A DNA stretch of 8,285 nucleotides from Marinosulfonomonas sp. PRT-SC04 (lineage in GTDB: Bacteria > Pseudomonadota > Alphaproteobacteria > Rhodobacterales > Rhodobacteraceae), in assembly GCA_001321835.1 (NCBI GenBank), contig JPUR01000184.1, positions 1 through 8,285 on the forward strand. The letters run 5' to 3'. The position numbers and the translations under genes were made by a program. Numbering within the stretch: position 1 is the stretch's first letter; every line of letters starts with the position of its first letter. Below are positions 1 to 6,687 of the stretch, one piece after another. The notes under the pieces are model-generated. The model did no database searches, was not told the DNA's origin, and worked only from the letters and a program-made list of their open reading frames with translations.

Positions 1-48
1 CTCAGCACGCTGTTCGGCTGAGTAATAAATACGGCGGCGATACTTCAT
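1..48 (-). CDS. IS30-family transposase, N-terminal 16 residues (partial, runs off window)
   Basis: Read on the minus strand from the ATG at 48, the codons give MKYRRRIYYSAEQRAE, which matches the start typical of IS30-family transposases in Proteobacteria (short basic stretch, then YY-[ST]-x-EQ leading into the N-terminal helix-turn-helix). A GGAG ribosome binding site lies 8 bases upstream of the ATG. IS30 transposases are DDE enzymes that cut and join the element's inverted repeats; the catalytic domain lies outside the window, so intactness cannot be judged. The call rests on a short stretch of protein, but the neighbouring terminal repeat supports it independently. Confidence 0.75.
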   Translation of the reverse strand, partial: MKYRRRIYYSAEQRAE

Positions 49-81
49 TTTGAACACTCCATCTTTTCCTAAAGATTAAAG

Positions 82-107
82 TGTTGCGTCCACCTGTTGA
101 AACCACC
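82..107 (-). repeat. Terminal inverted repeat of the IS30-family element
   Basis: This 26-base sequence, on the minus strand, begins GGTGGTTTCAAC and ends GGACGCAACA. The CAACGCAACA/GACGCAACA-type inner end is the conserved part of IS30 ends. Only one of the two ends is inside the window, so the exact outer border (105-108) is an estimate. Confidence 0.65.
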
Positions 108-144
108 GCCAAAAGAGCCTCCTCCTGTTTTGAAATAACGCCAA

Positions 145-3100
145 CTAACCCCAACCACCACCGCCCGGCGTCAGCATCTCAAACACCCCACCGGCCGGCA
201 GATCAACCTCGTCATTGCCTTGCAGCTCCACCCGTCGCCCGTCCGGAAACACCACCGCATTATGGCCAACGGCCCCTGCCGCACCACCATCCACGCCAAA
301 CGGCGGAATGATCCGGTGCGAGCACAGCGTCGTCACCGTGACAGGCTCCAAAAACCGCATCACCCGCACAGCGCCATTGCCACCGGACCACTTGCCAGCC
401 CCGCCAGATCCATCACGAATACCGAAGCTTTCCAACCTGACAGGAAAGCGCTTTTCCAATATCTCAGGGTCGGTCATCAGCGTGTTGGTCATGTGACTTT
501 GCACCGCATCACAACCGTTAAATCCTGGCCCAGCCCCGGTGCCACCGGCGATGGTTTCGTAATTCTGAAACACCTCGTTGCCCCAGATGAAATTGTTCAT
601 CGTCGCTTGCGAACATGCCATCACCCCCAACGCGCCGTACAGCGCATTACAGGTGGCTTGTGAGACTTCGGTGTTGCCCGCGATCACCGCCGCTGGGTAT
701 TCTGGGTTCAACATCGTGCCGACTGGCGCAATGATTTTCAGCGGCTTCAAACAGCCCTGATTAAGCGGAATATCCGCCCCGACCAGCGTGCGAAACACAT
801 AGAGAACCACGGCCGAACACACCGCAAATGGCGCGTTGTAATTGCCGCTGTCCTGCGCCGATGTGCCGGTGAAATCAATCACCGCTTCGCGCCGCGCCGC
901 GTCCACCGTCACCTTGACCTTGATCACCGCACCGCTGTCCATCGGGTAGGTAAATTCACCGTCTTTCAAACGACCAATCACTTGGCGCACAGACTCCTCG
1001 GCGTTGTCCTGCACATGGCCCATGTAGGCCTCGACCACCGGCAGACTGAACTGCTCAACCACCCCCAACAGCGCTTGACGACCAGTTTCATTGGCCGCCA
1101 CCTGCGCCTTAAGATCGGCCATATTCTGCGCGATATTACGGCACGGATATTTCCCCGAGGCCAACACAGCTTGCGCCATTTCCTCTTGTAACACCCCGCG
1201 TTTGACCAGCCGCACATTGTCAATCAGCACGCCCTCCTCATCAATGTGCTGACTGTCGGGCGGTGCCGAGCCCGGGGTGCGGCCGCCAATATCGGCGTGA
1301 TGCCCGCGCGACCCCAACCAAAACACCACTTTGCCACCGACAAAAACCGGCGTGATCACCGTGACATCCGGCAGATGCGTGCCGCCGTTATAGGGCGAGT
1401 TCAACATGAAGGCATCGCCCGCATGAATGTCACCAGCGTTCAGCCGCATGACGATTTTCACACTCTCGGACATGGAGCCCAAATGCACTGGAACATGCGG
1501 CGCGTTGGCCACCAGATCACCGCGCTCATCAAAGATCGCACAGGAGAAATCCAGCCGCTCTTTGATGTTCACAGACCACGAAGTATTGGCCAATGTCGCG
1601 CCCATTTGATCGGCCACTGACATGAACAGATTGTTGAACACTTCCAGCAACACAGGGTCCGCAGTGGTGCCCGCCGCCGCAGCCCGTTGCACCTTAATGC
1701 CGCGCTCAATGATCAGGTTTCCGAGTGCGTCAACCCGCGCCTCCCAGCCCGCCTCGATCACATTGGTGCCGGTGGCCTCGGTGATGATCGCGGGGCCCGT
1801 GACCACCGCGCCTTCAGCCAAATTTTCGCGCGCATAAAGCGGCGCATCTCTGGCCGTGCCACCGGCATGAAACGTCACCGAGGCAATCGGCTCCCGCGTA
1901 CCACCACTCACAGCCAGCCCGCGCGGCACCTCGCCGACCTCACCAATCGCCTCGGCGCTGACCATGTCAAACAAGATGGCGCGCTCGGGGGAAATGAAGC
2001 CAAACCGCTGCTGATGTACCGCTTCAAACGCGGCTTGCATCGCGGCGATATTGCCAAAAGGCACCTCCAGCGCTTGGTGCGAACCATCATAACGCAGATA
2101 GGCTTTTTGCTCGAACGACAGCTGCGCCACACCCTGCGCACGCACCTCATCCTCGGCCTCTTTTCGGATCAAATCCAGCACATCTTCCGCCGCAGAAACC
2201 TGCTCTAACGGCACATCAACTTGGCGTTCACGCAGCGCGCGAATTTCAGCCAACCCCATGCCGTAAGCCGACAAAACACCGGCGTAGGGATGCACAAAAA
2301 TCCGGCTCATCCCCAACGCATCGGCCACCAAACAAGCGTGCTGCCCGCCCGCGCCGCCAAAACATTGCAAGGTATATTGCGTCACATCATGGCCGCGCTG
2401 GACGCTGATCTTTTTGATCGCGTTGGCCATGTTATCAACCGCGATCCGCAGATAGCCCTCGGCCACCACTTCGGGCGGATCGACCGGCAAGCCAGTGGCG
2501 CTGGCAATCTCCGCTGCAAGCGCCGTGAATTTCTGGCGCACCACATCCGCATCCAGCGGCAAATCACCATTAGGTCCAAACACCTGCGGGAAGTGCGCGG
2601 CGTTCAACTTGCCCAACATCACGTTGCAATCGGTCACGGTGAGTGGCCCACCACGGCGATAACAGGCAGGGCCAGGATCAGCGCCAGCGCTCTCGGGGCC
2701 GACCTGATAACGCCCGTCCGAGAACGTCAGGATCGAGCCACCACCAGCGGCCACCGTGTGAATATCCATCATCGGGGCGCGCATTCGCACACCAGCAACT
2801 TCGGTTTCAAAACTGCGCTCATACTGTCCCGCATAATGGCTCACATCGGTCGAGGTGCCGCCCATATCAAAGCCGATCAAGCGTTTATAGCCCGCCGCCT
2901 CGCCGGTTTTGACCATGCCGACAATGCCGCCAGCCGGCCCCGACAAAATGGCGTCTTTGCCCTGAAACAGCGCCGCATCGGTCAGCCCGCCGTTTGACTG
3001 CATGAACAACAATCGCTCGCAGCCACCTTTGCCAACATCCAGCGCCCCCGCCACCAGCGAAACATAGCCGCGCAGAATTGGCGAAAGATAGGCGTCAACC

Positions 3101-3732
3101 ACGGTGGTGTCGCCGCGCCCGACCAGCTTGGCCAAGCGTGACACCTGATGGCTGAGCGACACCTGCGTGTAGCCAATCTCACGGGCAATCTCGCCAACGC
3201 GGGCCTCGTGATCGGGGTTCAAATAGCCATGCAAGAACGCCACCGCCACGGCGCGCAGGCCTTTGGCATATCCGGCTTCAAGGGCGGTTCGGGCGGAAAT
3301 TTCGTCCAGTGGTCTCACCACCGCGCCATCGGCATCCAAGCGCTCCGGAACCTCGGCCACATCTTCATAGAGCAAATCAGGGCGTTTGATTTCCAGATCA
3401 AACAACTTTGGGCGGTTTTGATAACCGATCAATAAAAGGTCACGAAAACCTTCAGTGATCAGCAACAATGTGGGTTCGCCCTTACGCTCTAGCAGCGCAT
3501 TGGTGGCGACTGTGGTGCCCATTTTTACCGCCGAAATTGTGCCCGTTGGCAACGGGTCATTCGCCGCCAAGCCCAGCAAATCACGGATGCCCTGCACCGC
3601 CGCATCAACATAACGTTCAGGGTTCACCGACAGCAATTTATGGGTGGTGATGCCGCCGTCTGGCTGGCGCGCCACAACGTCCGTAAAGGTGCCGCCGCGG
3701 TCGATCCAGAATTCCCATTTTGCCTTGCTCAT
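145..3732 (-). CDS. Fused hydantoinase A/B protein, 5-oxoprolinase (ATP-hydrolysing) family
   Basis: This 1195-residue cytoplasmic enzyme combines both halves of the hydantoinase/oxoprolinase family. Known members hydrolyse 5-oxo-L-proline to L-glutamate using ATP, or open hydantoin-type rings; the exact substrate cannot be read from sequence. The HyuA half (about 1-680) has an actin-like ATPase fold: DRGGTFTDV at 11-19, GPAGG at 265-269, GFDMGGTSTDVS at 287-298, AAGGGSI at 328-334 and FGGAGGQHA at 458-466. A short Ala/Thr-rich linker near 683-691 leads into HyuB (about 691-1195), with NAPHVPVHLGSM at 743-754, HHADIGG at 811-817 and the usual glycine-rich end TPGGGGWG. Length is close to bacterial and eukaryotic 5-oxoprolinases (about 1200-1290), so it looks complete. 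The ATG follows the pth stop by 9 bases with a GGCAGG-type binding site between, so it is probably co-transcribed with pth. An IS30-type element begins just past its stop. Family certain; substrate uncertain. Confidence 0.93.
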   Translation of the reverse strand: MSKAKWEFWIDRGGTFTDVVARQPDGGITTHKLLSVNPERYVDAAVQGIRDLLGLAANDPLPTGTISAVKMGTTVATNALLERKGEPTLLLITEGFRDLLLIGYQNRPKLFDLEIKRPDLLYEDVAEVPERLDADGAVVRPLDEISARTALEAGYAKGLRAVAVAFLHGYLNPDHEARVGEIAREIGYTQVSLSHQVSRLAKLVGRGDTTVVDAYLSPILRGYVSLVAGALDVGKGGCERLLFMQSNGGLTDAALFQGKDAILSGPAGGIVGMVKTGEAAGYKRLIGFDMGGTSTDVSHYAGQYERSFETEVAGVRMRAPMMDIHTVAAGGGSILTFSDGRYQVGPESAGADPGPACYRRGGPLTVTDCNVMLGKLNAAHFPQVFGPNGDLPLDADVVRQKFTALAAEIASATGLPVDPPEVVAEGYLRIAVDNMANAIKKISVQRGHDVTQYTLQCFGGAGGQHACLVADALGMSRIFVHPYAGVLSAYGMGLAEIRALRERQVDVPLEQVSAAEDVLDLIRKEAEDEVRAQGVAQLSFEQKAYLRYDGSHQALEVPFGNIAAMQAAFEAVHQQRFGFISPERAILFDMVSAEAIGEVGEVPRGLAVSGGTREPIASVTFHAGGTARDAPLYARENLAEGAVVTGPAIITEATGTNVIEAGWEARVDALGNLIIERGIKVQRAAAAGTTADPVLLEVFNNLFMSVADQMGATLANTSWSVNIKERLDFSCAIFDERGDLVANAPHVPVHLGSMSESVKIVMRLNAGDIHAGDAFMLNSPYNGGTHLPDVTVITPVFVGGKVVFWLGSRGHHADIGGRTPGSAPPDSQHIDEEGVLIDNVRLVKRGVLQEEMAQAVLASGKYPCRNIAQNMADLKAQVAANETGRQALLGVVEQFSLPVVEAYMGHVQDNAEESVRQVIGRLKDGEFTYPMDSGAVIKVKVTVDAARREAVIDFTGTSAQDSGNYNAPFAVCSAVVLYVFRTLVGADIPLNQGCLKPLKIIAPVGTMLNPEYPAAVIAGNTEVSQATCNALYGALGVMACSQATMNNFIWGNEVFQNYETIAGGTGAGPGFNGCDAVQSHMTNTLMTDPEILEKRFPVRLESFGIRDGSGGAGKWSGGNGAVRVMRFLEPVTVTTLCSHRIIPPFGVDGGAAGAVGHNAVVFPDGRRVELQGNDEVDLPAGGVFEMLTPGGGGWG

Positions 3733-3741
3733 TGACCTGCC

Positions 3742-4425
3742 CTATTTGAATTTATCCATAAGTTTCTGCATCTTGCTCCGCTCGTCAGGCTCTGTATCCT
3801 GCGTCGGGTTCTCGGCGGCCTGTGGCTTTGCAGCCTTCTTGGGCTTTGCGGGTGGCCCCATTCGCAGACCAATCGCATTCAAAAATTTCGCGCTGTCGCC
3901 CTCGGCTAAAAACACCACGCCATCTTCAATTCCGCGCATCAAATCATCCAGCCAGTCCGCATCACTGCGAGCAAAATCATGCAGCACATAACCTGCAACA
4001 CGGTCCTTGTGACCCGGATGACCAATGCCGATCCGCACCCGTCCGTAGGCCTCAGTGATGTGTTGATGCATGGAGCGTAAACCGTTGTGTCCGGCATGAC
4101 CGCCGCCCTGTTTTACACGTATTTTACCCGGCGCCAGATCCAGCTCGTCATGAAACACCATCACATCTTCAGAGGTCAGTTTATAAAACCGCATCGCCTC
4201 GCCGACCGCTTGGCCCGACAGATTCATGAAGGTTTCAGGTTTTAGCAAGATCACCTTTTCGCGCCCCAGCCGCCCCTCGCTAACCCGCCCCTGAAATTTC
4301 TTTCGCCACGGGGCAAAGCCATGATCCGACTGAATACGATCCAGCGCCATAAAGCCGACATTATGACGATTGTGCGCATATTTCGCACCAGGGTTTCCAA
4401 GGCCAACAAATAGGCGCACGCGCAT
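3742..4425 (-). CDS. pth: Peptidyl-tRNA hydrolase
   Basis: The enzyme frees tRNAs from prematurely released peptidyl-tRNAs, an essential recycling step in translation. Family landmarks are all present: VGLGNPG at 7-13, the catalytic histidine in NRHNVGF (H21), FMNLSG with N68, FHDELD with D93, and GGGHAGHNGLRS with H113 and N114. The core ends near residue 190; a Lys/Pro/Ala-rich tail to 227 makes it longer than the usual ~190-200, as seen in many alphaproteobacteria. Start choice: GGAG at 4428-4431 is only 2 bases from the ATG at 4425 but 8 bases from an in-frame GTG at 4419, which would give the (M)RLFVGLGNPG beginning common in related species; the ATG is kept because it gives the E. coli-like length, but GTG at 4419 is at least as likely. 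It appears to have its own promoter at 4451-4480 and leads the oxoprolinase-like gene. It is separated from rplY by a broken methyltransferase gene. Confidence 0.96.
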   Translation of the reverse strand: MRVRLFVGLGNPGAKYAHNRHNVGFMALDRIQSDHGFAPWRKKFQGRVSEGRLGREKVILLKPETFMNLSGQAVGEAMRFYKLTSEDVMVFHDELDLAPGKIRVKQGGGHAGHNGLRSMHQHITEAYGRVRIGIGHPGHKDRVAGYVLHDFARSDADWLDDLMRGIEDGVVFLAEGDSAKFLNAIGLRMGPPAKPKKAAKPQAAENPTQDTEPDERSKMQKLMDKFK

Positions 4426-4450
4426 TTCTCCAATTGAATCTTACTGCATC

Positions 4451-4480
4451 AGTATAGGGAAAATGCTAGGCAGGTTGCAA
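4451..4480 (-). promoter_or_regulatory. Predicted sigma-70-type promoter of pth
   Basis: On the minus strand TTGCAA (4475-4480) and TATACT (4451-4456) are separated by 18 bases and lie 26 bases upstream of the pth start. The -10 box matches five of six consensus positions and the -35 four of six. It fits the fact that pth has no same-strand gene directly upstream, the methyltransferase gene being divergent. Prediction only. Confidence 0.45.
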
Positions 4481-4509
4481 CGCTACAAACCGAACAAAGG
4501 AATGTCGAT

Positions 4510-5201
4510 TTGGCCAATTTTTTGATAAACGGCTACCGGCTGTATCTGCCGGATCATTTGATCAACCCCAGCATCCGCCAATCAATCGAAACCGGCCGTT
4601 ATGAGGGTGACGAAACCACCGCGATCCGCAAACATATCGTTGAAACTGACCGCGTGCTGGAGCTGGGATCGGGGGCCGGCTATTTGACATGCAGATTGCC
4701 AGCCGGATTGGTGGAGACAACCTGCTGAGCGTTGAGGCCAGTCCAAAAATGGTGCCTGTCGTCGAGAAAAATCTAACCGACAACCTGATCGAAGGTGTAA
4801 CGGTGGTCAATGCCGCCGTGGTGCCGGATGATTTTGCCGATGATCACGTCAGTTTTCACCTGACCGCCGCCTTTTGGGCCTCGTCTCTGAATGCGACAAT
4901 GGCTAAGAAATGGAAATCTACCAAAACCGTCGATGTCCCTGCCATTAAAATCGGCGAGCTGATGCAGGAGCATAAACCCACGGTGGTGATCATGGATATC
5001 GAGGGCGGTGAGCAAGGGTTATTTGACGCGGTCTGGCCTGCACATGTCAGATTACTGGTGATAGAATTGCACCCGAAACTGTACCCCGATCAGGTGATCC
5101 AGCAGATTTTCGACCAAATGTCGGCCTCGGGGCTGACCTATTGCACAACCGGATCAAGCGGCTCTGTGGTGGTTTTTAAACGGGTTGGCGGCACCGCTTA
5201 A
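4510..5201 (+). pseudogene. FkbM-type SAM-dependent methyltransferase, broken by a -1 frameshift
   Basis: Two reading frames together make one methyltransferase of about 230 residues. The first (4510-4728) supplies the N-terminus and the SAM-binding motif I, VLELGSGAGY; the second (open from 4689 to 5201) continues with MQIASRIGGD, an acidic motif in LSVEASPKM, and the FkbM-type signature MDIEGGE about 102-108 residues into that fragment. Homology-like continuity passes from GYLT straight into MQIAS, so one base is missing around 4687-4690. The TTG start at 4510 has AAAGGA 8 bases upstream. An ATG at 4502 in a third frame would join the gene if the T-run at 4515-4520 had one more T, but its ribosome binding site is too close. 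Members transfer methyl groups to oxygen atoms on sugars or small molecules; no substrate can be named. It lies between divergent pth and convergent rplY. Either a decaying gene or a sequencing error. Confidence 0.82.
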
Positions 5202-5207
5202 CGCAAA

Positions 5208-5229
5208 CACGGGACCAATTGGCCCCGTG
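5208..5229. terminator. Bidirectional hairpin terminator between the methyltransferase gene and rplY
   Basis: CACGGG (5208-5213) pairs with CCCGTG (5224-5229); after one A-C mismatch, CC pairs with GG around an AATT loop. It lies 6 bases past the methyltransferase stop and 29 bases past the rplY stop. On the minus strand the stem is followed by TTTGCGTT and on the plus strand by a weaker T-rich stretch, so it could end both convergent transcripts, better for rplY. The T-tracts are imperfect. Confidence 0.6.
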
Positions 5230-5258
5230 CTGTTATCTTTCGCAAAAGTCGGGAAGGA

Positions 5259-5912
5259 TTACTCTTCGCCGCCCTCAGCTGCGTCGCCTTCAGGTGCAGC
5301 AACTTCGGCCGCATCAGTTGGCTCGATTTCTTCAACTGCAACAGTTGGCGCCTGAACATTGGCAATCACAAAGTCACGATCAGTGATTGTCGGTGTCACG
5401 CCTTCTGGCAGAGTAACGCTGGAAATGGTGATGGTATCGCCAACATCCAGACCGGCCAGATCGACAGTGATATGGCTTGGAATATCGCCAGCCAGAACGT
5501 TCAGTTCAACTTCTGGACGCACGATGGTCAGAACGCCACCTTTGGCCAGACCAACGCATTCTTCCTCGTTGATAAACTCAACGTGGATCGCCATATCAAT
5601 GCGGCTATCGCGGTGCAGACGCAGCAAATCAATGTGAGTTGGCAAATCTTTGACAACATCGCGCTGAACGTCGCGGCAAACCACGCGCACATCATCATGG
5701 CCTTCAACTTTCAGGTTGAACAGGGTGGCCATGAAGCCACCAGCCTTGAGCATTTTGAACAGTTTGTTGTATGGGATCGTGATCGGCAATGGATCAATGC
5801 CGCCACCATAAACAACACCTGGAACAAGTCCGTCGCGGCGTGCTTGGCGGGCGGCCCCCTTGCCTGTCCCCTTACGTTCGTCGGCGATAAGATCTGGGAT
5901 CTCTTTGGCCAT
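5259..5912 (-). CDS. rplY: 50S ribosomal protein L25 (long form, TL5/Ctc type)
   Basis: L25 binds 5S rRNA in the central protuberance of the large ribosomal subunit. This 217-residue protein is the long two-domain form: an N-terminal 5S rRNA-binding domain (about 5-95, with [20 protein letters not shown] at 17-36) and a C-terminal TL5-type beta domain (about 100-190, with [22 protein letters not shown] spacing typical of the family), then an acidic Ala/Glu-rich tail ending EGGEE. The length fits alphaproteobacterial members. The ATG at 5912 has AGGAG (5920-5924) 7 bases upstream. A predicted promoter lies at 5972-6000 and a hairpin terminator follows the gene, so it is probably transcribed alone here, although rplY and pth often form an operon elsewhere. 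Identity is secure. Confidence 0.96.
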   Translation of the reverse strand: MAKEIPDLIADERKGTGKGAARQARRDGLVPGVVYGGGIDPLPITIPYNKLFKMLKAGGFMATLFNLKVEGHDDVRVVCRDVQRDVVKDLPTHIDLLRLHRDSRIDMAIHVEFINEEECVGLAKGGVLTIVRPEVELNVLAGDIPSHITVDLAGLDVGDTITISSVTLPEGVTPTITDRDFVIANVQAPTVAVEEIEPTDAAEVAAPEGDAAEGGEE

Positions 5913-5971
5913 GATAATTCTCCTAGGTTAGTGCGGGCTCCTCCAAGGGTGTAGTCCCGCGTGAAGCCGCG

Positions 5972-6000
5972 CGTATAAACGTAAATGGGGGGGATGTGAA
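5972..6000 (-). promoter_or_regulatory. Predicted sigma-70-type promoter of rplY
   Basis: On the minus strand TTCACA (5995-6000; five of six consensus positions) and TATACG (5972-5977; four of six) are separated by exactly 17 bases, about 60 bases upstream of the rplY start. The spacer contains a run of seven C (5987-5993), and a second G/C run of six (6001-6006) flanks the -35 box. Prediction only. Confidence 0.5.
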
Positions 6001-6116
6001 GGGGGGAAATAGACAGCATGAGCGCGCACAAATTTCACCAATGTGCCCAGCCATCCCAGCAGCGATCTTACAAGTTCCTTGCCAGCGCCACATTAACGCC
6101 AAAGTTGAATTGTTAA

Positions 6117-6140
6117 CCTGTTGCTAAGCAATAACAGGAG
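6117..6140 (+). promoter_or_regulatory. Hairpin overlapping the ribosome binding site of the small-protein pair
   Basis: CCTGTT at 6117-6122 can pair with AACAGG at 6133-6138, leaving a 10-base loop. The 3' arm covers the first half of the AGGAG ribosome binding site (6136-6140) that lies 6 bases before the ATG at 6147. If the stem forms in the mRNA it would partly hide the site. The loop also contains the small palindrome TTGCTAAGCAA. The stem is short and its stability is uncertain. Confidence 0.3.
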
Positions 6141-6146
6141 ACCACG

Positions 6147-6305
6147 ATGAAACCGTTTCAGACACTGGCGCTTACAACTTTCACTTTGACGCTGAGCGTT
6201 AACACGGCATGGGCCTATAATTTCGGGTTTGTCCGCGCGCCTGACTGGATGGACCCGTATATGCTGGTCTTGTTTATCTTAATGGTCCCATTCGGATTGC
6301 CGTGA
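6147..6305 (+). CDS. Small exported or membrane protein, 52 residues, unknown function
   Basis: I do not recognise this protein. It starts with ATG after a consensus AGGAG (6136-6140) with ideal 6-base spacing. Residues 1-23 look like a signal peptide: MKPF, a hydrophobic/threonine-rich core, and an AWA end at 21-23 that would suit signal peptidase I. The remaining 29 residues start YNFGFVRAPDWMDPY and end in a hydrophobic segment MLVLFILMVPFGLP, so the mature peptide is either membrane-anchored at its C-terminus or, if uncleaved, spans the membrane twice. Its stop codon overlaps the start of the next small gene by one base (TGATG), which suggests translational coupling and a shared role. It is shorter than usual gene-calling cut-offs, so it could easily be missed. 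Comparative conservation is not available here. Confidence 0.6.
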   Translation: MKPFQTLALTTFTLTLSVNTAWAYNFGFVRAPDWMDPYMLVLFILMVPFGLP

Positions 6306-6460
6306 TGATCACAAAACCCAAACACATCAGCTTCAGAACCATCTATCAAAGACGCTCAGAATTGAGCCGGACCAGCCGCTATTATTACCGCATCTTTCAA
6401 GCCCTCAGTCTGCCACTGATCGCAATGATGCTTGTCGGCATGGGCCTTGCACGTATGTAA
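6305..6460 (+). CDS. Small single-pass membrane protein, 51 residues, unknown function
   Basis: I do not recognise this protein. It begins at an ATG that shares its A with the TGA of the preceding gene, so translation is probably coupled; there is no independent ribosome binding site worth naming. Residues 1-29 are strongly basic and tyrosine-rich (MITKPKHISFRTIYQRR, later SRYYYR), followed by one hydrophobic segment at about 30-48 (IFQALSLPLIAMMLVGMGLA) and a short RM end. By the positive-inside rule the basic N-terminus would face the cytoplasm. It ends 8 bases from the convergent stop of the gene at 6469-6687, with no terminator between. The basic head and membrane tail suggest an accessory subunit or regulator of a membrane complex, but nothing in the sequence says which. 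Confidence 0.52.
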   Translation: MITKPKHISFRTIYQRRSELSRTSRYYYRIFQALSLPLIAMMLVGMGLARM

Positions 6461-6468
6461 ATCAGCCG

Positions 6469-6687
6469 CTAATCCCCCGCCAGCACCATCGCCTTGATCT
6501 TCACGGCCTTCTCAAAATGATCCAGCTCATGGAGCTCAATCCACCACCTTGCGGCCTCCATCAACAGCGCAGGCTCGTCATTGCGGTTCTTGAAAAACGC
6601 ATAGAACGACAGGCCAACCCCCTCACCTTTGCTGGTGATTTTAGCATCGCAAACCTGAATGATCGTTCGCCGCAATGCGTCACGCAT
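6469..6687 (-). CDS. Conserved-looking small protein of unknown function, 72 residues, coupled to lldD
   Basis: The protein begins MRDALRRTIIQVCDAKITSK and continues with an aromatic and acidic stretch (GLSFYAFFKNRNDEPALLMEAARWWIELHELDHFEKAVKIKAMVLAGD split over two regions). It has no signal peptide or membrane segment and looks like a soluble, mostly helical cytoplasmic protein. I recognise the style from short uncharacterised alphaproteobacterial proteins but cannot assign a named family. The only ATG in frame is at 6687; it shares its A with the lldD stop (TGATG), with GGGAG 2 bases upstream, and the alternative GTG at 6696 would lie inside lldD. The tight overlap implies coupled expression with lactate dehydrogenase, though a functional link is only inference. 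It converges with the small gene ending at 6460. Confidence 0.78.
   Translation of the reverse strand: MRDALRRTIIQVCDAKITSKGEGVGLSFYAFFKNRNDEPALLMEAARWWIELHELDHFEKAVKIKAMVLAGD

Larger units (their letters stand above)
1..107 (-). mobile_element. IS30-family insertion sequence, left part only (5' end of element)
   Basis: The element runs out of the window at position 1. Its outer boundary is placed near 107 because positions 82-107, read on the minus strand, form a 26-base end (GGTGGTTTCAACAGG followed by TGGACGCAACA) matching the terminal inverted repeat of E. coli IS30 at about 19 of 26 positions as I remember that repeat, including the shared ACGCAACA tail. A transposase start codon follows 33 bases inside, the same arrangement as in IS30. 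The insertion lies only 37 bp past the stop codon of the oxoprolinase-like gene, so that gene is intact. The other end and any target duplication are not visible. Confidence 0.8.

Noticed and set aside
2221..2997. Long plus-strand ORF (258 codons) opposite the oxoprolinase-like gene
   Set aside because: It is antisense to a well-supported family protein, has a His/Arg/Gln-rich composition typical of the reverse complement of GC-rich coding DNA, and shows no domain.
5472..5954. Plus-strand ORF of 160 codons over rplY
   Set aside because: It is a shadow of the secure L25 gene, with no ribosome binding site or recognisable motif.
6018..6116. 32-residue plus-strand ORF (MSAHKFHQCAQPSQQ start)
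   Set aside because: No ribosome binding site, no hydrophobic or domain features, and it lies over the upstream region of the rplY promoter.
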